From: Planctomycetota bacterium
Lineage (GTDB): Bacteria; Planctomycetota; B15-G4; JADJEK01
Length of the DNA stretch: 40,841 bases
Direction: 5' to 3'
NCBI GenBank assembly: GCA_016213895.1
Contig: JACQZJ010000028.1
Location: 69,704 to 110,544, forward strand
The notes below the pieces were generated by a model. It saw only the letters and a list, made by a program, of their open reading frames with translations. It made no database searches and was not told where the DNA came from. Positions 34,486 through 40,841 of the stretch are shown piece by piece (positions within the stretch are counted from its first letter, which is position 1; every line of letters starts with the position of its first letter). A program made the translations under genes and the position numbers.

Positions 34486-36276
34486 TCACTCGGGGACGCG
34501 CACGTAGTCGATGCCGAACATGTAGTTCTTGGGCGCGGCCAGGTCGTTCGTGCCGACGATGCTGACGACCATCTCGTTCTCGCCCGCGGAGAGAGGCACG
34601 TCCTCGAAGACGCGCTCCTCGTCCGGCAGGACGCTCTCCGCGTAGAGGTCGATCTCCTCGGCCAGGACCTTGCCGTTGACCTCGAGGCGCACCACGCCGT
34701 AGTCGGGAGCGCGCGTGAGGCGCAGGACCAGGCGCCTGCTGCCGCCGGCCGGCGAGACGAAGCGCAGGCGGAGCTCGTCGCCGGGCGCGGCGTCGCGCCA
34801 CCAGAGGTGCGCGTCGCGGCTGAAGCCCTCGGCGAAGCCGAGGTCCTGCGGCTCGGCAACGCCCGCGCTGATGGCGGCCACGGTGAAGGACTCGCCCTCG
34901 ATCGCACCCTTGACCGCCGCGAACTCCGGCAGCGGCAGCACGGCGCGCTCCTCGAGGCCTGGGGGCGCGAAGTCGTGCGTCGACCCGGGCGCGGCGTACC
35001 AGTAGGCGACCGTGCTGTAGCCCATGCTCGTCTCGGCCCAGTGCCAGACCTCGAGGTCGAAGCGCAGCGACTCGCTGAACGGGATGTCGTCGAGCACGTG
35101 GAAGCGGGACACGGCGCAGCAGCCGAAGTTGGCCGGACCGTCGGCGCGCGACTGGCTGTGGTAGGGGGCTTCGAACAAGGCCGTGTTGCACCAGGCGTAG
35201 CCGAAGTAGTCCTCGGTGCCGGTGCCGAAGGTGCTGGGGAACTCCTCGCCGTCGACGTAGACCTTCTCGTCCCCCTCGCCCCACCAAGCCTTCACCGGAT
35301 TGCGCACGGCCAGGGCGCAGCCCACGAACCGGCCCGTGCCCGTGGCGTTGAGCACCGGCCAGTCGCTCATCGGGCGCGTGGCGAGAGCGTTCGAGCCGCG
35401 CCACCAGGCGAAGAAGCGCAGCGGCCGTTCGCCGGCCTCGGTCCAGAGGCGCACGCTCGCGTCCACGTCGATCTCGAGGGTGCGCGCGTAGGGCATGGGG
35501 AAGTTGCAGTAGCCCACGCCGTCGCCGGTCATGCCGATGGGCAGTGTCTCGTGCGCGTTCACGCCCGGAGCGCTGCCGAAGAAGTCGCCGAGGGGGCAGC
35601 AGACGCACAGCTCGCCGTCGGCCAGGATGCGCAGCATCCTGGCGCGCAGCCCCTGCGCGTCTTGCGGCAGGTCGATCTCCAGGCGCCGGACGATGCCGGG
35701 CCCGGCCAGCGCGTGCTCCGTGGTCGGCTCGCCGGGGGGCATCACGCGGAGCTCCGGGAGCGGCGGCGCGCGGTCCTGCGACCAGGTCTCGACGCGGGTC
35801 CCGGGAGCGTAGGTGCGGTAGTTCACGTGGAAGTACTGTCCGCCCTCGGAGCAGGTCACCTTCATCCTCTTGGCGTAAGAAAAGGGGTAGTAGAGGTTGC
35901 CGCCGCGGCTTCGCATGGCGCCGAAAGGCGGCGGAAAGGCGGCCGCCTCGCCGGAGAGGAGCGCCCTGAAGTCTTCTTCCAGCGCCACGCGCCCGTCCAG
36001 GTGGATGCGCAGCGTGCCCGCGGGATTGGCGGACCAGATGCGCACGATGGCCCCCGGGCCCTCGGCTTCGGCGAGCACGAAGGCGCCCTCCTCCTGGCGC
36101 AGGTAGTTGCCGCAGTCGCCGTTGGCGAACCAGTTGTCCGCGTCGTGGCTCCCCCTGTCGTAGGAGGAGAACTGCCGGCAGACGTAGTTCGCGGGCCGGG
36201 TCAGGCGGTCCAGATCGACCATTTCCTCGAGCATGAGGCGCACGGTCACATCGAGCAGCAACGCGGCGATCAACAT
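34486..36276 (-). CDS. DUF2961 / GH172 family glycosidase
   Basis: A 596-residue protein with the double jelly-roll of GH172 (DUF2961), the family of difructose dianhydride synthase/hydrolase and D-arabinan-acting enzymes. Marks are CRQFSSYDRGSHDADNWFANGDCGNYLR, GAIVRIWSANPAGTLRIHLDG, NLYYPFSYAKRMKVTC, WWGEGDEKVYVDGEEFPSTFGTGTEDYFGYAWCN and DDIPFSESLRFDLEVWHW. Glu334 and Glu355 lie 21 residues apart, as do the reported acid/base and nucleophile Glu270/Glu291 of the bifidobacterial enzyme. A C-terminal beta-sandwich (ENEMVVSIVGTNDLAAPKNYMFGIDYVRV) may bind carbohydrate. The N-terminal MLIAALLLDVTVRLML is weakly hydrophobic and not a clear signal peptide; an internal ATG before VDLDRLTRPAN is also possible. 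GAGGT precedes the chosen ATG. It is likely to act on furanosidic glycans. It is convergent with the Mo-subunit gene. Confidence 0.85.
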   Translation of the reverse strand: MLIAALLLDVTVRLMLEEMVDLDRLTRPANYVCRQFSSYDRGSHDADNWFANGDCGNYLRQEEGAFVLAEAEGPGAIVRIWSANPAGTLRIHLDGRVALEEDFRALLSGEAAAFPPPFGAMRSRGGNLYYPFSYAKRMKVTCSEGGQYFHVNYRTYAPGTRVETWSQDRAPPLPELRVMPPGEPTTEHALAGPGIVRRLEIDLPQDAQGLRARMLRILADGELCVCCPLGDFFGSAPGVNAHETLPIGMTGDGVGYCNFPMPYARTLEIDVDASVRLWTEAGERPLRFFAWWRGSNALATRPMSDWPVLNATGTGRFVGCALAVRNPVKAWWGEGDEKVYVDGEEFPSTFGTGTEDYFGYAWCNTALFEAPYHSQSRADGPANFGCCAVSRFHVLDDIPFSESLRFDLEVWHWAETSMGYSTVAYWYAAPGSTHDFAPPGLEERAVLPLPEFAAVKGAIEGESFTVAAISAGVAEPQDLGFAEGFSRDAHLWWRDAAPGDELRLRFVSPAGGSRRLVLRLTRAPDYGVVRLEVNGKVLAEEIDLYAESVLPDEERVFEDVPLSAGENEMVVSIVGTNDLAAPKNYMFGIDYVRVPE

Positions 36277-36507
36277 CGGTTCGACCTCGACATCTTCGCG
36301 GAGTGCCCGCGCCGCCGCCCGGCGGCCGGGGACGCTCTCGCGCCGCAGACCATACCCGGAGAAGGCGGCTGCGCGCCACGGCTCGTGGCAGGCGGCCGGA
36401 AAAGGAACGCGAGCCGCACGACGGTCGTCGCGTGGCTCGCGGTCAGGTTCGTTCCTTGCGCGCCGGAACCGGTCGTCAGCGGCCGGGACCGGTCGCGCAC
36501 GAGGCGA

Positions 36508-36627
36508 CTAGCAGCGGCGCGCCTTGGCCTTCTTCTTGGTGGCCTTCTTCTTCGCCACCTTCTTCGTGGCCTTCTTCTTGGTCACCTTCTTCTTCGTCGC
36601 CTTCTTCTTGGTTCTCCTTGCCGCCAT
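36508..36627 (-). CDS. Very small Lys/Ala-rich histone H1-like basic protein (39 residues)
   Basis: A short gene easily missed. It reads MAARRTKKKATKKKVTKKK and then further KATKK/VAKKK units, ending KAKARRC and TAG. About half the residues are Lys, spaced by Ala, Thr and Val like the C-terminal tail of histone H1 and the chlamydial Hc1/Hc2 or HupB tails that bind DNA non-specifically. A very good ribosome binding site, GGAGGGG (36635-36641), sits seven bases before the ATG, which argues for a real gene rather than a low-complexity stretch. The leader carries a hairpin and, further up, a TCGACA-N5-TGTCGA dyad. It probably coats or condenses DNA or RNA; no enzyme role is possible. The terminal Cys is notable. 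Confidence 0.7.
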   Translation of the reverse strand: MAARRTKKKATKKKVTKKKATKKVAKKKATKKKAKARRC

Positions 36628-36659
36628 TTCGAAACCCCTCCAGGAGTTGAAACCAGTTT

Positions 36660-36684
36660 GTCAGAGCGCACAGCGCGCGCTGAC
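36660..36684. terminator. Imperfect hairpin in the leader of the Lys-rich gene / after hsp20
   Basis: GTCAGAGCGC (36660-36669) and GCGCGCTGAC (36675-36684) pair at 9 of 10 positions around a 5-base loop. Read leftward it lies 140 bases beyond the hsp20 stop and 33 bases before the Lys-rich start, so it could end the upstream transcript or be a leader structure. Confidence 0.3.
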
Positions 36685-36703
36685 TGTCAGGAGAATGACT
36701 AAT

Positions 36704-36720
36704 TCGACACAAGATGTCGA
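36704..36720. promoter_or_regulatory. TCGACA-N5-TGTCGA dyad, candidate operator
   Basis: A perfect 6-5-6 inverted repeat (36704-36709 and 36715-36720), 77-93 bases upstream of the start of the Lys-rich gene in an AT-richer patch. The size and symmetry suit binding by a small dimeric regulator. Neither the regulator nor a flanking promoter could be identified. Confidence 0.35.
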
Positions 36721-36823
36721 GTCGCTAGAGGATTTTTCGCTTGCAGCGCTCGACACGCGGACGCCGGGCGGAAACACGCGGCGGTCTCGCCGCGACCACG
36801 CGTGCGCGGCAGAACCGGCGAGA

Positions 36824-37294
36824 TCACTTCTCGCCGGCGGGAGCGCCCTTCACCTCGATCTTGCGCGGCTGCGCGGACGCGGCCTTGCGGACCTTCACGC
36901 GCAGCACGCCGTCCTTCAGGGTTGCTTCGACGTTGTCCCGGTCGATGTCGCGGGGCAGCGGAATCACGCGCACGAAGGAGCCCTGGCGGCGCTCCCAGCG
37001 GTACCAGGACACCTCGGCGCAGCACTCCTCGCGGCGGCGTGCGCCGCGCAGGACGAGGCTGTCCTCGTGGACCAGCACCTCGACATCCTCCATGGAGAAG
37101 CCAGGGAGGTCGGCCTCGACGTAGACGTGCTGGTCATCCTGCCAGGCGTCGACGCTGGGCGCGTACGCGGCCGTGCCGGCGACCCTGGGCCGCGCCCAGT
37201 CCGCCGTCGTGTCATCCAGCAGGTCCGCGGCGCCGCCGTTCGCGCGCGCGAAATGGAGGTAGGGGAGCACGCTGTCACAGCGATGCATGAACAT
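36824..37294 (-). CDS. Hsp20 / alpha-crystallin family small heat-shock protein
   Basis: A 156-residue ATP-independent chaperone that holds unfolding proteins. The alpha-crystallin domain spans about residues 45-150: APSVDAWQDDQHVYVEADLPGFSMEDVEVLVHEDSLVLRGARR, then SFVRVIPLPRDIDRDNVEATLKDGVLRVKVRKA. The A-x-x-x-n-G-v-L motif (ATLKDGVL) is intact. The C-terminal IxI anchor is only approximated by IEV (RKIEVK). The N-terminal arm is short and contains two Cys in the domain loop (EECCAEVSWYRW), which is unusual. GAGGAGA lies seven bases before the first ATG; a second ATG is two codons in. It is preceded by a weak heat-shock-type promoter match. The upstream DsrE gene is on the same strand 164 bases away. 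Confidence 0.92.
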   Translation of the reverse strand: MFMHRCDSVLPYLHFARANGGAADLLDDTTADWARPRVAGTAAYAPSVDAWQDDQHVYVEADLPGFSMEDVEVLVHEDSLVLRGARRREECCAEVSWYRWERRQGSFVRVIPLPRDIDRDNVEATLKDGVLRVKVRKAASAQPRKIEVKGAPAGEK

Positions 37295-37318
37295 GGGTTA
37301 TTCTCCTCGAGTTGGCGT

Positions 37319-37346
37319 TCATCGGGTTCGATTCGCGGGCTTCACG
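37319..37346 (-). promoter_or_regulatory. Weak sigma-32-like promoter match upstream of hsp20
   Basis: On the minus strand CGTGAA (37341-37346), a 14-base spacer, then CCCGATGA (37319-37326) resembles the heat-shock consensus CTTGAA-N13-17-CCCCATNT. It would place the start site about 20 bases before the hsp20 ATG. No CIRCE element is seen. The match is partial, so this is only a candidate. Confidence 0.25.
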
Positions 37347-37458
37347 GGCCGCACGGATCGAGGCTGCGGTCGGGTCGGCCCCGGCCGCCAGCCCCCTGCT
37401 GATAGCACGCCTTGTTCCGGCCGCCCACCCCGGTGCGGGACTGAGCGCCGCGCTTCCC

Positions 37459-37806
37459 TCACACGGTGATCACCTTGTCGGCCTGGTCGAGCTCCCGCAC
37501 CACGTCCGGCAGCCCGCCGATCTCGCCGACCGCGACCTTGTCCATGAGCCCGTAGCGCATGAGGCAGGTCTGGCAGGAGAGGATGCGCACGCCCATACCC
37601 TCCAGCAGACGCAGCCCGAGCACGTGCTGCGAGCCCTGGCACACGGCGCGCACCCCCTCGGTGTAGAAGCAGATCGCCCGCGGCTTCTCGGGCTCCTTCT
37701 CCATGGTGTGGAACAGCTTTTCGAGCATCAGCAGGCCGAAGTCCTCGTCCTCGGGGCGAGTGATTCCGAGGCCGTTCCGCGTCACGAGAATGACCGTGTC
37801 TTTCAT
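37459..37806 (-). CDS. DsrE-like protein related to the C-terminal domain of YedF
   Basis: A 115-residue DsrE/DsrF/TusD-fold protein. Its pattern (ITRPEDEDFGLLMLEKLFHTM, PRAICFYTEGVRAVCQGS, LEGMGVRILSCQTCLMRYGLMDKVAVGEIGG) matches the C-terminal half of YedF, a protein linked in many anaerobes to selenium metabolism. In YedF a TusA-like domain precedes this part; here it is absent. Cys78 and Cys81 in SCQTCL are the likely persulfide-carrying thiols, and Cys46 and Cys56 are additional. It probably relays sulfur (or selenium) or acts as a small thiol sensor; the partner is unknown. GGAGT precedes the ATG. No selD, selA or tusA gene is in the window. Confidence 0.78.
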   Translation of the reverse strand: MKDTVILVTRNGLGITRPEDEDFGLLMLEKLFHTMEKEPEKPRAICFYTEGVRAVCQGSQHVLGLRLLEGMGVRILSCQTCLMRYGLMDKVAVGEIGGLPDVVRELDQADKVITV

Positions 37807-37907
37807 GCGCGACTCCAGATTCAGCGGTCGGGCCGACAGCCTAGAGAACGAGTGTGCGCTCGCAGCGCGTCTTCGCGATCCGCTTGCTCGAACTCGGCGC
37901 CGGCCCC

Positions 37908-38600
37908 TCAGCCCCGCAGGCGCGCCAGCACTTCGGCGAAGTCGGCGGGCGGGTCGGCTCGCACGGTCAGACGCTGGCCGCTCGCGGGATGCGGGAAGGT
38001 CAAGGCCGCGGCGTGCAGGAGCGGGCGGCCGTGGCGCAGCGCGAGACGGGACGCGACCGCGTACTTGCGTTCGCCGACCAGCGGGCAGCCGATGCCCGCG
38101 AGATGCACGCGGATCTGGTTGAAGCGGCCGGTCTCGGGAACGGCCTCGACGAGCGCGGCCTGCGCGAAACGTTCCACCACGCGGTAGCGCGTGATCGCCA
38201 GCTTGCCGGCGCGCACGGGCGCAGGGCTCGAGCGCGCCATGCTGCCCTGCTCGACGATGTACGTCTTGATCGTCCCGCCCGGCCGGCGGGGGTGGCCGTT
38301 CACCAGCGCGAGGTAGAGCTTCTGCACCGCGCGCTCGCGAAACGCGCGCTCCAGGGCCTCCCTCGCCGCGACGCTGCGCGCGAAGAGCAGCACGCCCGAC
38401 GTGTCGCGGTCGAGGCGGTGCACCGCGAAGAGCATTTCCCCCCTGGCTTCCGCCTGGCGCCGCAGGCGATCGGCGACGTTGCGCTCACCGCCGCCCGCGG
38501 TCGGCACGCTCAGGATGCCGGGCGGCTTGTCGATCGCGAGGACGTGGGGATCCGCGAAGAGGACGGGCAGGGAGACATCGGCCGGCTCGCGCTTCTTCAT
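37908..38600 (-). CDS. RluA-family RNA pseudouridine synthase
   Basis: A 230-residue pseudouridine synthase that isomerises uridine in rRNA or tRNA. The start of the catalytic core is VLAIDKPPGILSVPT. The active-site motif is FAVHRLDRDTSGVLLFA, with Asp64 as the nucleophile. QKLYLALVNGHP, PETGRFNQIRVHLAGIGCPLVGERKY (motif III with RxNQIRVHLA) and HAAALTFPHP complete the family signature. There is no N-terminal S4 domain, so it is a compact form (RluA/TruC-like); the target base cannot be read. The ATG is chosen because ATGA (38597-38600) overlaps the stop of the membrane-protein gene upstream, implying coupled translation. Confidence 0.9.
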   Translation of the reverse strand: MKKREPADVSLPVLFADPHVLAIDKPPGILSVPTAGGGERNVADRLRRQAEARGEMLFAVHRLDRDTSGVLLFARSVAAREALERAFRERAVQKLYLALVNGHPRRPGGTIKTYIVEQGSMARSSPAPVRAGKLAITRYRVVERFAQAALVEAVPETGRFNQIRVHLAGIGCPLVGERKYAVASRLALRHGRPLLHAAALTFPHPASGQRLTVRADPPADFAEVLARLRG

Positions 38601-39169
38601 CGCTTGAGCGCGCCCCGGGCGAGCAGCAGGAACATCGCGAAGAGCACCAGGACCTGCGCGACGTCGCGGCCCGCCCCGGCGTGCAGCAGCCAGGACAGGC
38701 CGTGGGAGCGCGCCGCGGCCTCGCTGGCCGGGAGCCCCTCCAGGGCGCGGCCGAGCAGCGCGGCCTCCGGCGCGAGGAGCAGGAGATCGAGCAGCGCCAG
38801 GGCCAGGGCCGCGAACGGCAGGAGCAGAGCGAGGCCCCTGGCCTGGCGGCGCAGCGCGAGCAGGACCAGGAAGACGCCGAGCAGCGCCTCGGCCAAGCCG
38901 GCCTTGAAGAAGAGGCCGCGGTTCAGCTCGGCGGCGCTCTGGCTGAGCGCCAGGAGGCGGTCCTCCCGCACCGCCCGCGCCAGGAGCGCGTCCAGGCGGC
39001 GCGCCGCTCCGCCGGCGACCAGCGCCAGGTGATTGGCGGCGGCGACCCTGACCGCCAGCACGAGGGAGATCCAGGCGCCGATCAAGAAGGTCTCGACCGG
39101 CACGAGCGACCTCTTCGCGCGTGACTTCAGGTCCAAGGGCGACTCGACTCCATGGCTTCCGGGCGGCAC
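38597..39169 (-). CDS. Uncharacterised membrane protein (about four TM helices)
   Basis: I do not recognise this 190-residue protein with confidence. Hydrophobic segments lie near residues 26-52 (VETFLIGAWISLVLAVRVAAANHLALV), 88-105 (FFKAGLAEALLGVFLVLLAL), 112-132 (GLALLLPFAALALALLDLLLL) and 168-186 (VAQVLVLFAMFLLLARGAL). An extended loop with several Arg lies between the first two. The layout recalls DUF4149/TMEM205-like small membrane proteins, but the match is only by arrangement. The first 20 residues are polar, so translation may begin later than 39169. It is coupled to the pseudouridine synthase by a four-base overlap and its 5' end lies 38 bases from a divergent MATE relic. Confidence 0.6.
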   Translation of the reverse strand: MPPGSHGVESPLDLKSRAKRSLVPVETFLIGAWISLVLAVRVAAANHLALVAGGAARRLDALLARAVREDRLLALSQSAAELNRGLFFKAGLAEALLGVFLVLLALRRQARGLALLLPFAALALALLDLLLLAPEAALLGRALEGLPASEAAARSHGLSWLLHAGAGRDVAQVLVLFAMFLLLARGALKR

Positions 39170-39207
39170 GACTCCGGGCGGACCGCACGGCCTGCTAGTT
39201 TGTAAGG

Positions 39208-39594
39208 ATGCGGCTGCCCGGCGACAAACTTCGATCCGAGATCCCGCGCGAAGCCGCCGCCCTTGCCCGCCTGGCCGTCCCGATCGCCCTGGCCGCCGCG
39301 CTGCTGCCGATCGCCGGCTTGTTCCAGGTGTTCGACGGCACGCAGGCCGTGGCGTGCGGCGTGCTGCGCGGCGCGGGGGAGACGCGCCTGCTAATGATGA
39401 TCAACCTCCTGGGGTAGTGGGTGCTGGGACTGCCGCCGGGAGTCCTCCTGGCCTTCGTTATCGGCCTGGGGCCGCGCGGCCTGTGGTGGGGGCTGACCGT
39501 GGGGCTCATGGTCTGTGCGGCGCTCCTGGTCATGGCCGTGCGCCGGCGCCTGGGCGCGCGGTTTCCGCCAGCACGGTGCGCGGCGAAGCCGTAA
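39208..39594 (+). pseudogene. Decayed MATE-family multidrug transporter (internal deletion plus nonsense codon)
   Basis: The first 30 codons (EIPREAAALARLAVPIALAA) are a normal MATE/NorM N-terminus. They run straight into the sequence of the last three helices (LLPIAGLFQVFDGTQAVACGVLRGAGETR), so about 300 residues of the middle are missing while the frame is kept. At 39415-39417 TAG interrupts LINLLG-x-WVLGLP, where relatives have Tyr. The frame then continues cleanly to TAA at 39592-39594 (WVLGLPPGVLLAFVIGLGPRGLWWGL). Both lesions mean no functional antiporter can be made; the clean frame on either side suggests recent decay. Confidence 0.8.
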
Positions 39595-39641
39595 GGTGAT
39601 CCGCGGTCAAGGTCGATTCGCACACGTTTCGGGAGACGCAC

Positions 39642-40046
39642 ATGAATGAGATGAAGCCCAGCGAGACGGTCATCGGCGCGGATGCGTTCATCAAGGGCGA
39701 GATGACGGTGGAGTCCCGGGCGCGCATCCTCGGCAAGGTCGAGGGCACGATCCGCGCGAAGGGCCAGATCGAGGTCGCGGACAAGGGGCGCTGCGTGGCG
39801 TCCGTCAACGCCGGGCTGATCCACGTGGACGGCTCCATCGAGGGGAACGTCACCGCCAGCGAGAAGGTCGAACTCAGCGCCACGGCGCGGGTCAAGGGAG
39901 ACCTGGTGGCGCCGAAGCTGGTCGTGGCCGAGGGCGCTTCCTTCACCGGGCACGTGAACGTCGGCCCGGACGCGGCCAAGACCGCGCCTCCGGCCGGCCG
40001 GCAGCCGCCGGCGCCCGAGACCCCCCCGCCCGCGCAGAAGAAGTAG
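39642..40046 (+). CDS. Bactofilin
   Basis: A 134-residue bactofilin, a self-assembling cytoskeletal protein that forms filaments without nucleotide. The polymerising right-handed beta-helix spans about residues 8-105, with six-residue rungs: TVIGADAFIKGEMTVESRARILGKVEGTIRAKGQIEVADKGRCVASVNAGLIHVDGSIEGNVTAS. It is followed by a Pro/Ala-rich, charged tail (PPAGRQPPAPETPPPAQKK) typical of the disordered end. GGGAGA lies a few bases before the ATG. It is followed 69 bases later by a second, zinc-ribbon bactofilin-like gene, and the two probably act together in cell-shape or envelope organisation. Confidence 0.9.
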   Translation: MNEMKPSETVIGADAFIKGEMTVESRARILGKVEGTIRAKGQIEVADKGRCVASVNAGLIHVDGSIEGNVTASEKVELSATARVKGDLVAPKLVVAEGASFTGHVNVGPDAAKTAPPAGRQPPAPETPPPAQKK

Positions 40047-40115
40047 CCGGCGTCCAGAGAGCCTCCGCGAGACACGCGCCCGCGGCCGGAGTTCCGCGCC
40101 GCGCGCGCAGCGCGC

Positions 40116-40568
40116 ATGGCCAGGCCTGGCGGACAGCAGCGGATCTACTGCTACCACTGCGGCCGTCCCATCACGGTCGGAGGCCGCACCATGTCCGTGC
40201 CCTGCCCGGCGTGCAACAAGTCGGTCCTCATCGAGGACGTGGTCGTCAGCAGCTACAAGGGAGTGCTCAGCGTCGAGACCTGCGGCAAGCTGATCATCCG
40301 CCGCCGCGGGCGGGTCGTGGCGCAGCACCGCGTCGTGGCGCACGAAGGGATCGAGGTGGAGGGCGAGCTCGACTGCCGGCAGGTGCTCTCTGGCGGGCTG
40401 GTGCGCCTGGGCGCCAAGGCGGAGTGGCGCGGCGACCTGCGCGCGCCGGCCCTCGCGGTCGCCGCCGGAGCGAAGATCCGGGCCAGCCACTTCCGTGTTC
40501 CCGACGACCCGCTCGACGACCTCCGGCGGCTCGCTGCCCAGGACGAGCCGGCCGCACCGCGCGCGTGA
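40116..40568 (+). CDS. Zinc-ribbon bactofilin-like protein
   Basis: A 150-residue protein. Residues 10-34 form a zinc ribbon with Cys12, Cys15, Cys30 and Cys33 (YCYHCGRPI ... VPCPACNK). Residues 45-130 carry the short hydrophobic/Gly rungs of a bactofilin-type beta-helix (LSVETCGKLIIRRRGRVVAQHRVVAHEGIEVEGELDCRQVLSGGLVRLGAKAEWRGDLRAPALAVAAGAKI). The tail is acidic/Pro-rich. The ribbon may tether the filament to a nucleic acid or protein partner. It follows the classical bactofilin gene on the same strand, suggesting co-expression. The homology is by pattern and the alternative is a generic beta-helix zinc protein. Confidence 0.72.
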   Translation: MARPGGQQRIYCYHCGRPITVGGRTMSVPCPACNKSVLIEDVVVSSYKGVLSVETCGKLIIRRRGRVVAQHRVVAHEGIEVEGELDCRQVLSGGLVRLGAKAEWRGDLRAPALAVAAGAKIRASHFRVPDDPLDDLRRLAAQDEPAAPRA

Positions 40569-40587
40569 GGAGCTGCGCCGGCCGCGC

Positions 40588-40841
40588 TCACTCCTCGAAG
40601 AGGCGGAGCTGCCGTTCCCCGCCGCGGCCGCCCTTCCCAGGGGGCGCGCGCTCGATGCGCTTCAGGAGCTGCTCCTCGATCTCGCGCAGGAAGGGGGACG
40701 GCGCCATCTCGCGGCGCGCGCCGCGCCAGGCGCGCCGGCGCGCGTGCGAGAGGATCAGGCGCTCGCGCGCGCGCGTCATGCCGACGAAGAAGAGGCGCCG
40801 CTCCTCCGCGAGGTCCCTGTCCTCCTCGGCGCCGAAGCGCA
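40588..40841 (-). CDS. UvrD/PcrA/Rep-type superfamily I DNA helicase, C-terminal part (5' end beyond window)
   Basis: The frame is open to the right edge and reads FGAEEDRDLAEERRLFFVGMTRARERLILSHA. That is helicase motif VI of the UvrD family, with the Arg residues that sense ATP hydrolysis. It is followed by a typical variable tail (SPFLREIEEQLL ... RQLRLFEE). Such 3'-5' helicases act in nucleotide-excision and mismatch repair and in removing proteins from DNA. Only about 84 residues are visible, so UvrD, PcrA and Rep cannot be told apart. It is convergent with the bactofilin pair, separated by 19 bases. Confidence 0.85.
   Translation of the reverse strand, partial: RFGAEEDRDLAEERRLFFVGMTRARERLILSHARRRAWRGARREMAPSPFLREIEEQLLKRIERAPPGKGGRGGERQLRLFEE

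Noticed and set aside
32001-34907. Minus-strand frame of 968 codons over the Mo subunit
   Set aside because: Shadow of the molybdopterin subunit, which has all family motifs on the plus strand.
36508-36627. Reading the CTT/CTTCTT-rich stretch as a simple microsatellite
   Set aside because: It has a start codon, a strong ribosome binding site at ideal distance, uninterrupted frame and varied codons (GCC, ACC, GTG), which favour a coding sequence.

Overview
The window is a GC-rich (visibly around 70% G+C), tightly packed bacterial chromosome segment. No ribosomal marker is present. Several families point to Planctomycetota or a close relative such as Acidobacteriota: the C-terminal piece of a Ser/Thr-kinase/formylglycine-generating-enzyme-like protein, giant secreted sortilin/VPS10-type BNR propellers, a right-handed beta-helix protein with a C-terminal 'LTN' domain, stand-alone secretin paralogues, bactofilins and a tiny Lys/Ala-rich H1-like protein. 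The phylum is an inference; the gene families are read from the sequence.

Layout. 1-930: 3' end of the kinase/FGE-type protein. 1380-2924: propionyl-CoA carboxylase beta subunit, ending at a very strong GC hairpin shared with the convergent secreted beta-helix gene (2996-5236). 5403-10388 (minus strand): three overlapping genes, namely a giant secreted VPS10/BNR-PDZ protein (broken by a deletion/frameshift at an inverted repeat), a PepSY-like membrane protein and a radical SAM protein. A second VPS10/BNR gene (10729-14193) diverges from it. 14219-18492: a multi-spanning TPR membrane protein, a kinase-less remnant of a Ser/Thr-kinase-type gene, an Rpn-type PD-(D/E)XK nuclease/transposase-like gene and a sulfotransferase.

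18764-27766 is the most interesting part. It is a seven-gene, mostly overlapping operon: HyuA, HyuB, acyl-CoA dehydrogenase, B12-binding mutase subunit, catalytic acyl-CoA mutase subunit, class III CoA-transferase and the FAD subunit of a molybdenum hydroxylase. The 2Fe-2S and molybdopterin subunits of that hydroxylase lie at 31582-34463 on the same strand. They are separated from the FAD gene by two antisense secretin paralogues (27806-31113). Together these look like a catabolic pathway: hydroxylation of a ring or CoA-ester, ATP-dependent ring opening or carboxylation by HyuAB, CoA activation, desaturation, and B12-dependent carbon-skeleton rearrangement feeding propionyl/methylmalonyl-CoA metabolism. 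The mutase keeps the carboxylate-binding and radical-chemistry residues but has an unusual glycine-rich active-site segment, so its substrate may be new.

34486-39169 (minus strand): a GH172/DUF2961 glycosidase, the 39-residue Lys/Ala-rich protein, Hsp20, a DsrE/YedF-like protein, an RluA-type pseudouridine synthase and a membrane protein. 39208-39594 is a decayed MATE transporter (internal deletion plus stop). It is followed by two bactofilin-type genes (one with a zinc ribbon) and the C-terminus of a UvrD/PcrA-type helicase running off the right edge. No tRNA, rRNA, CRISPR array or intact insertion sequence was seen.
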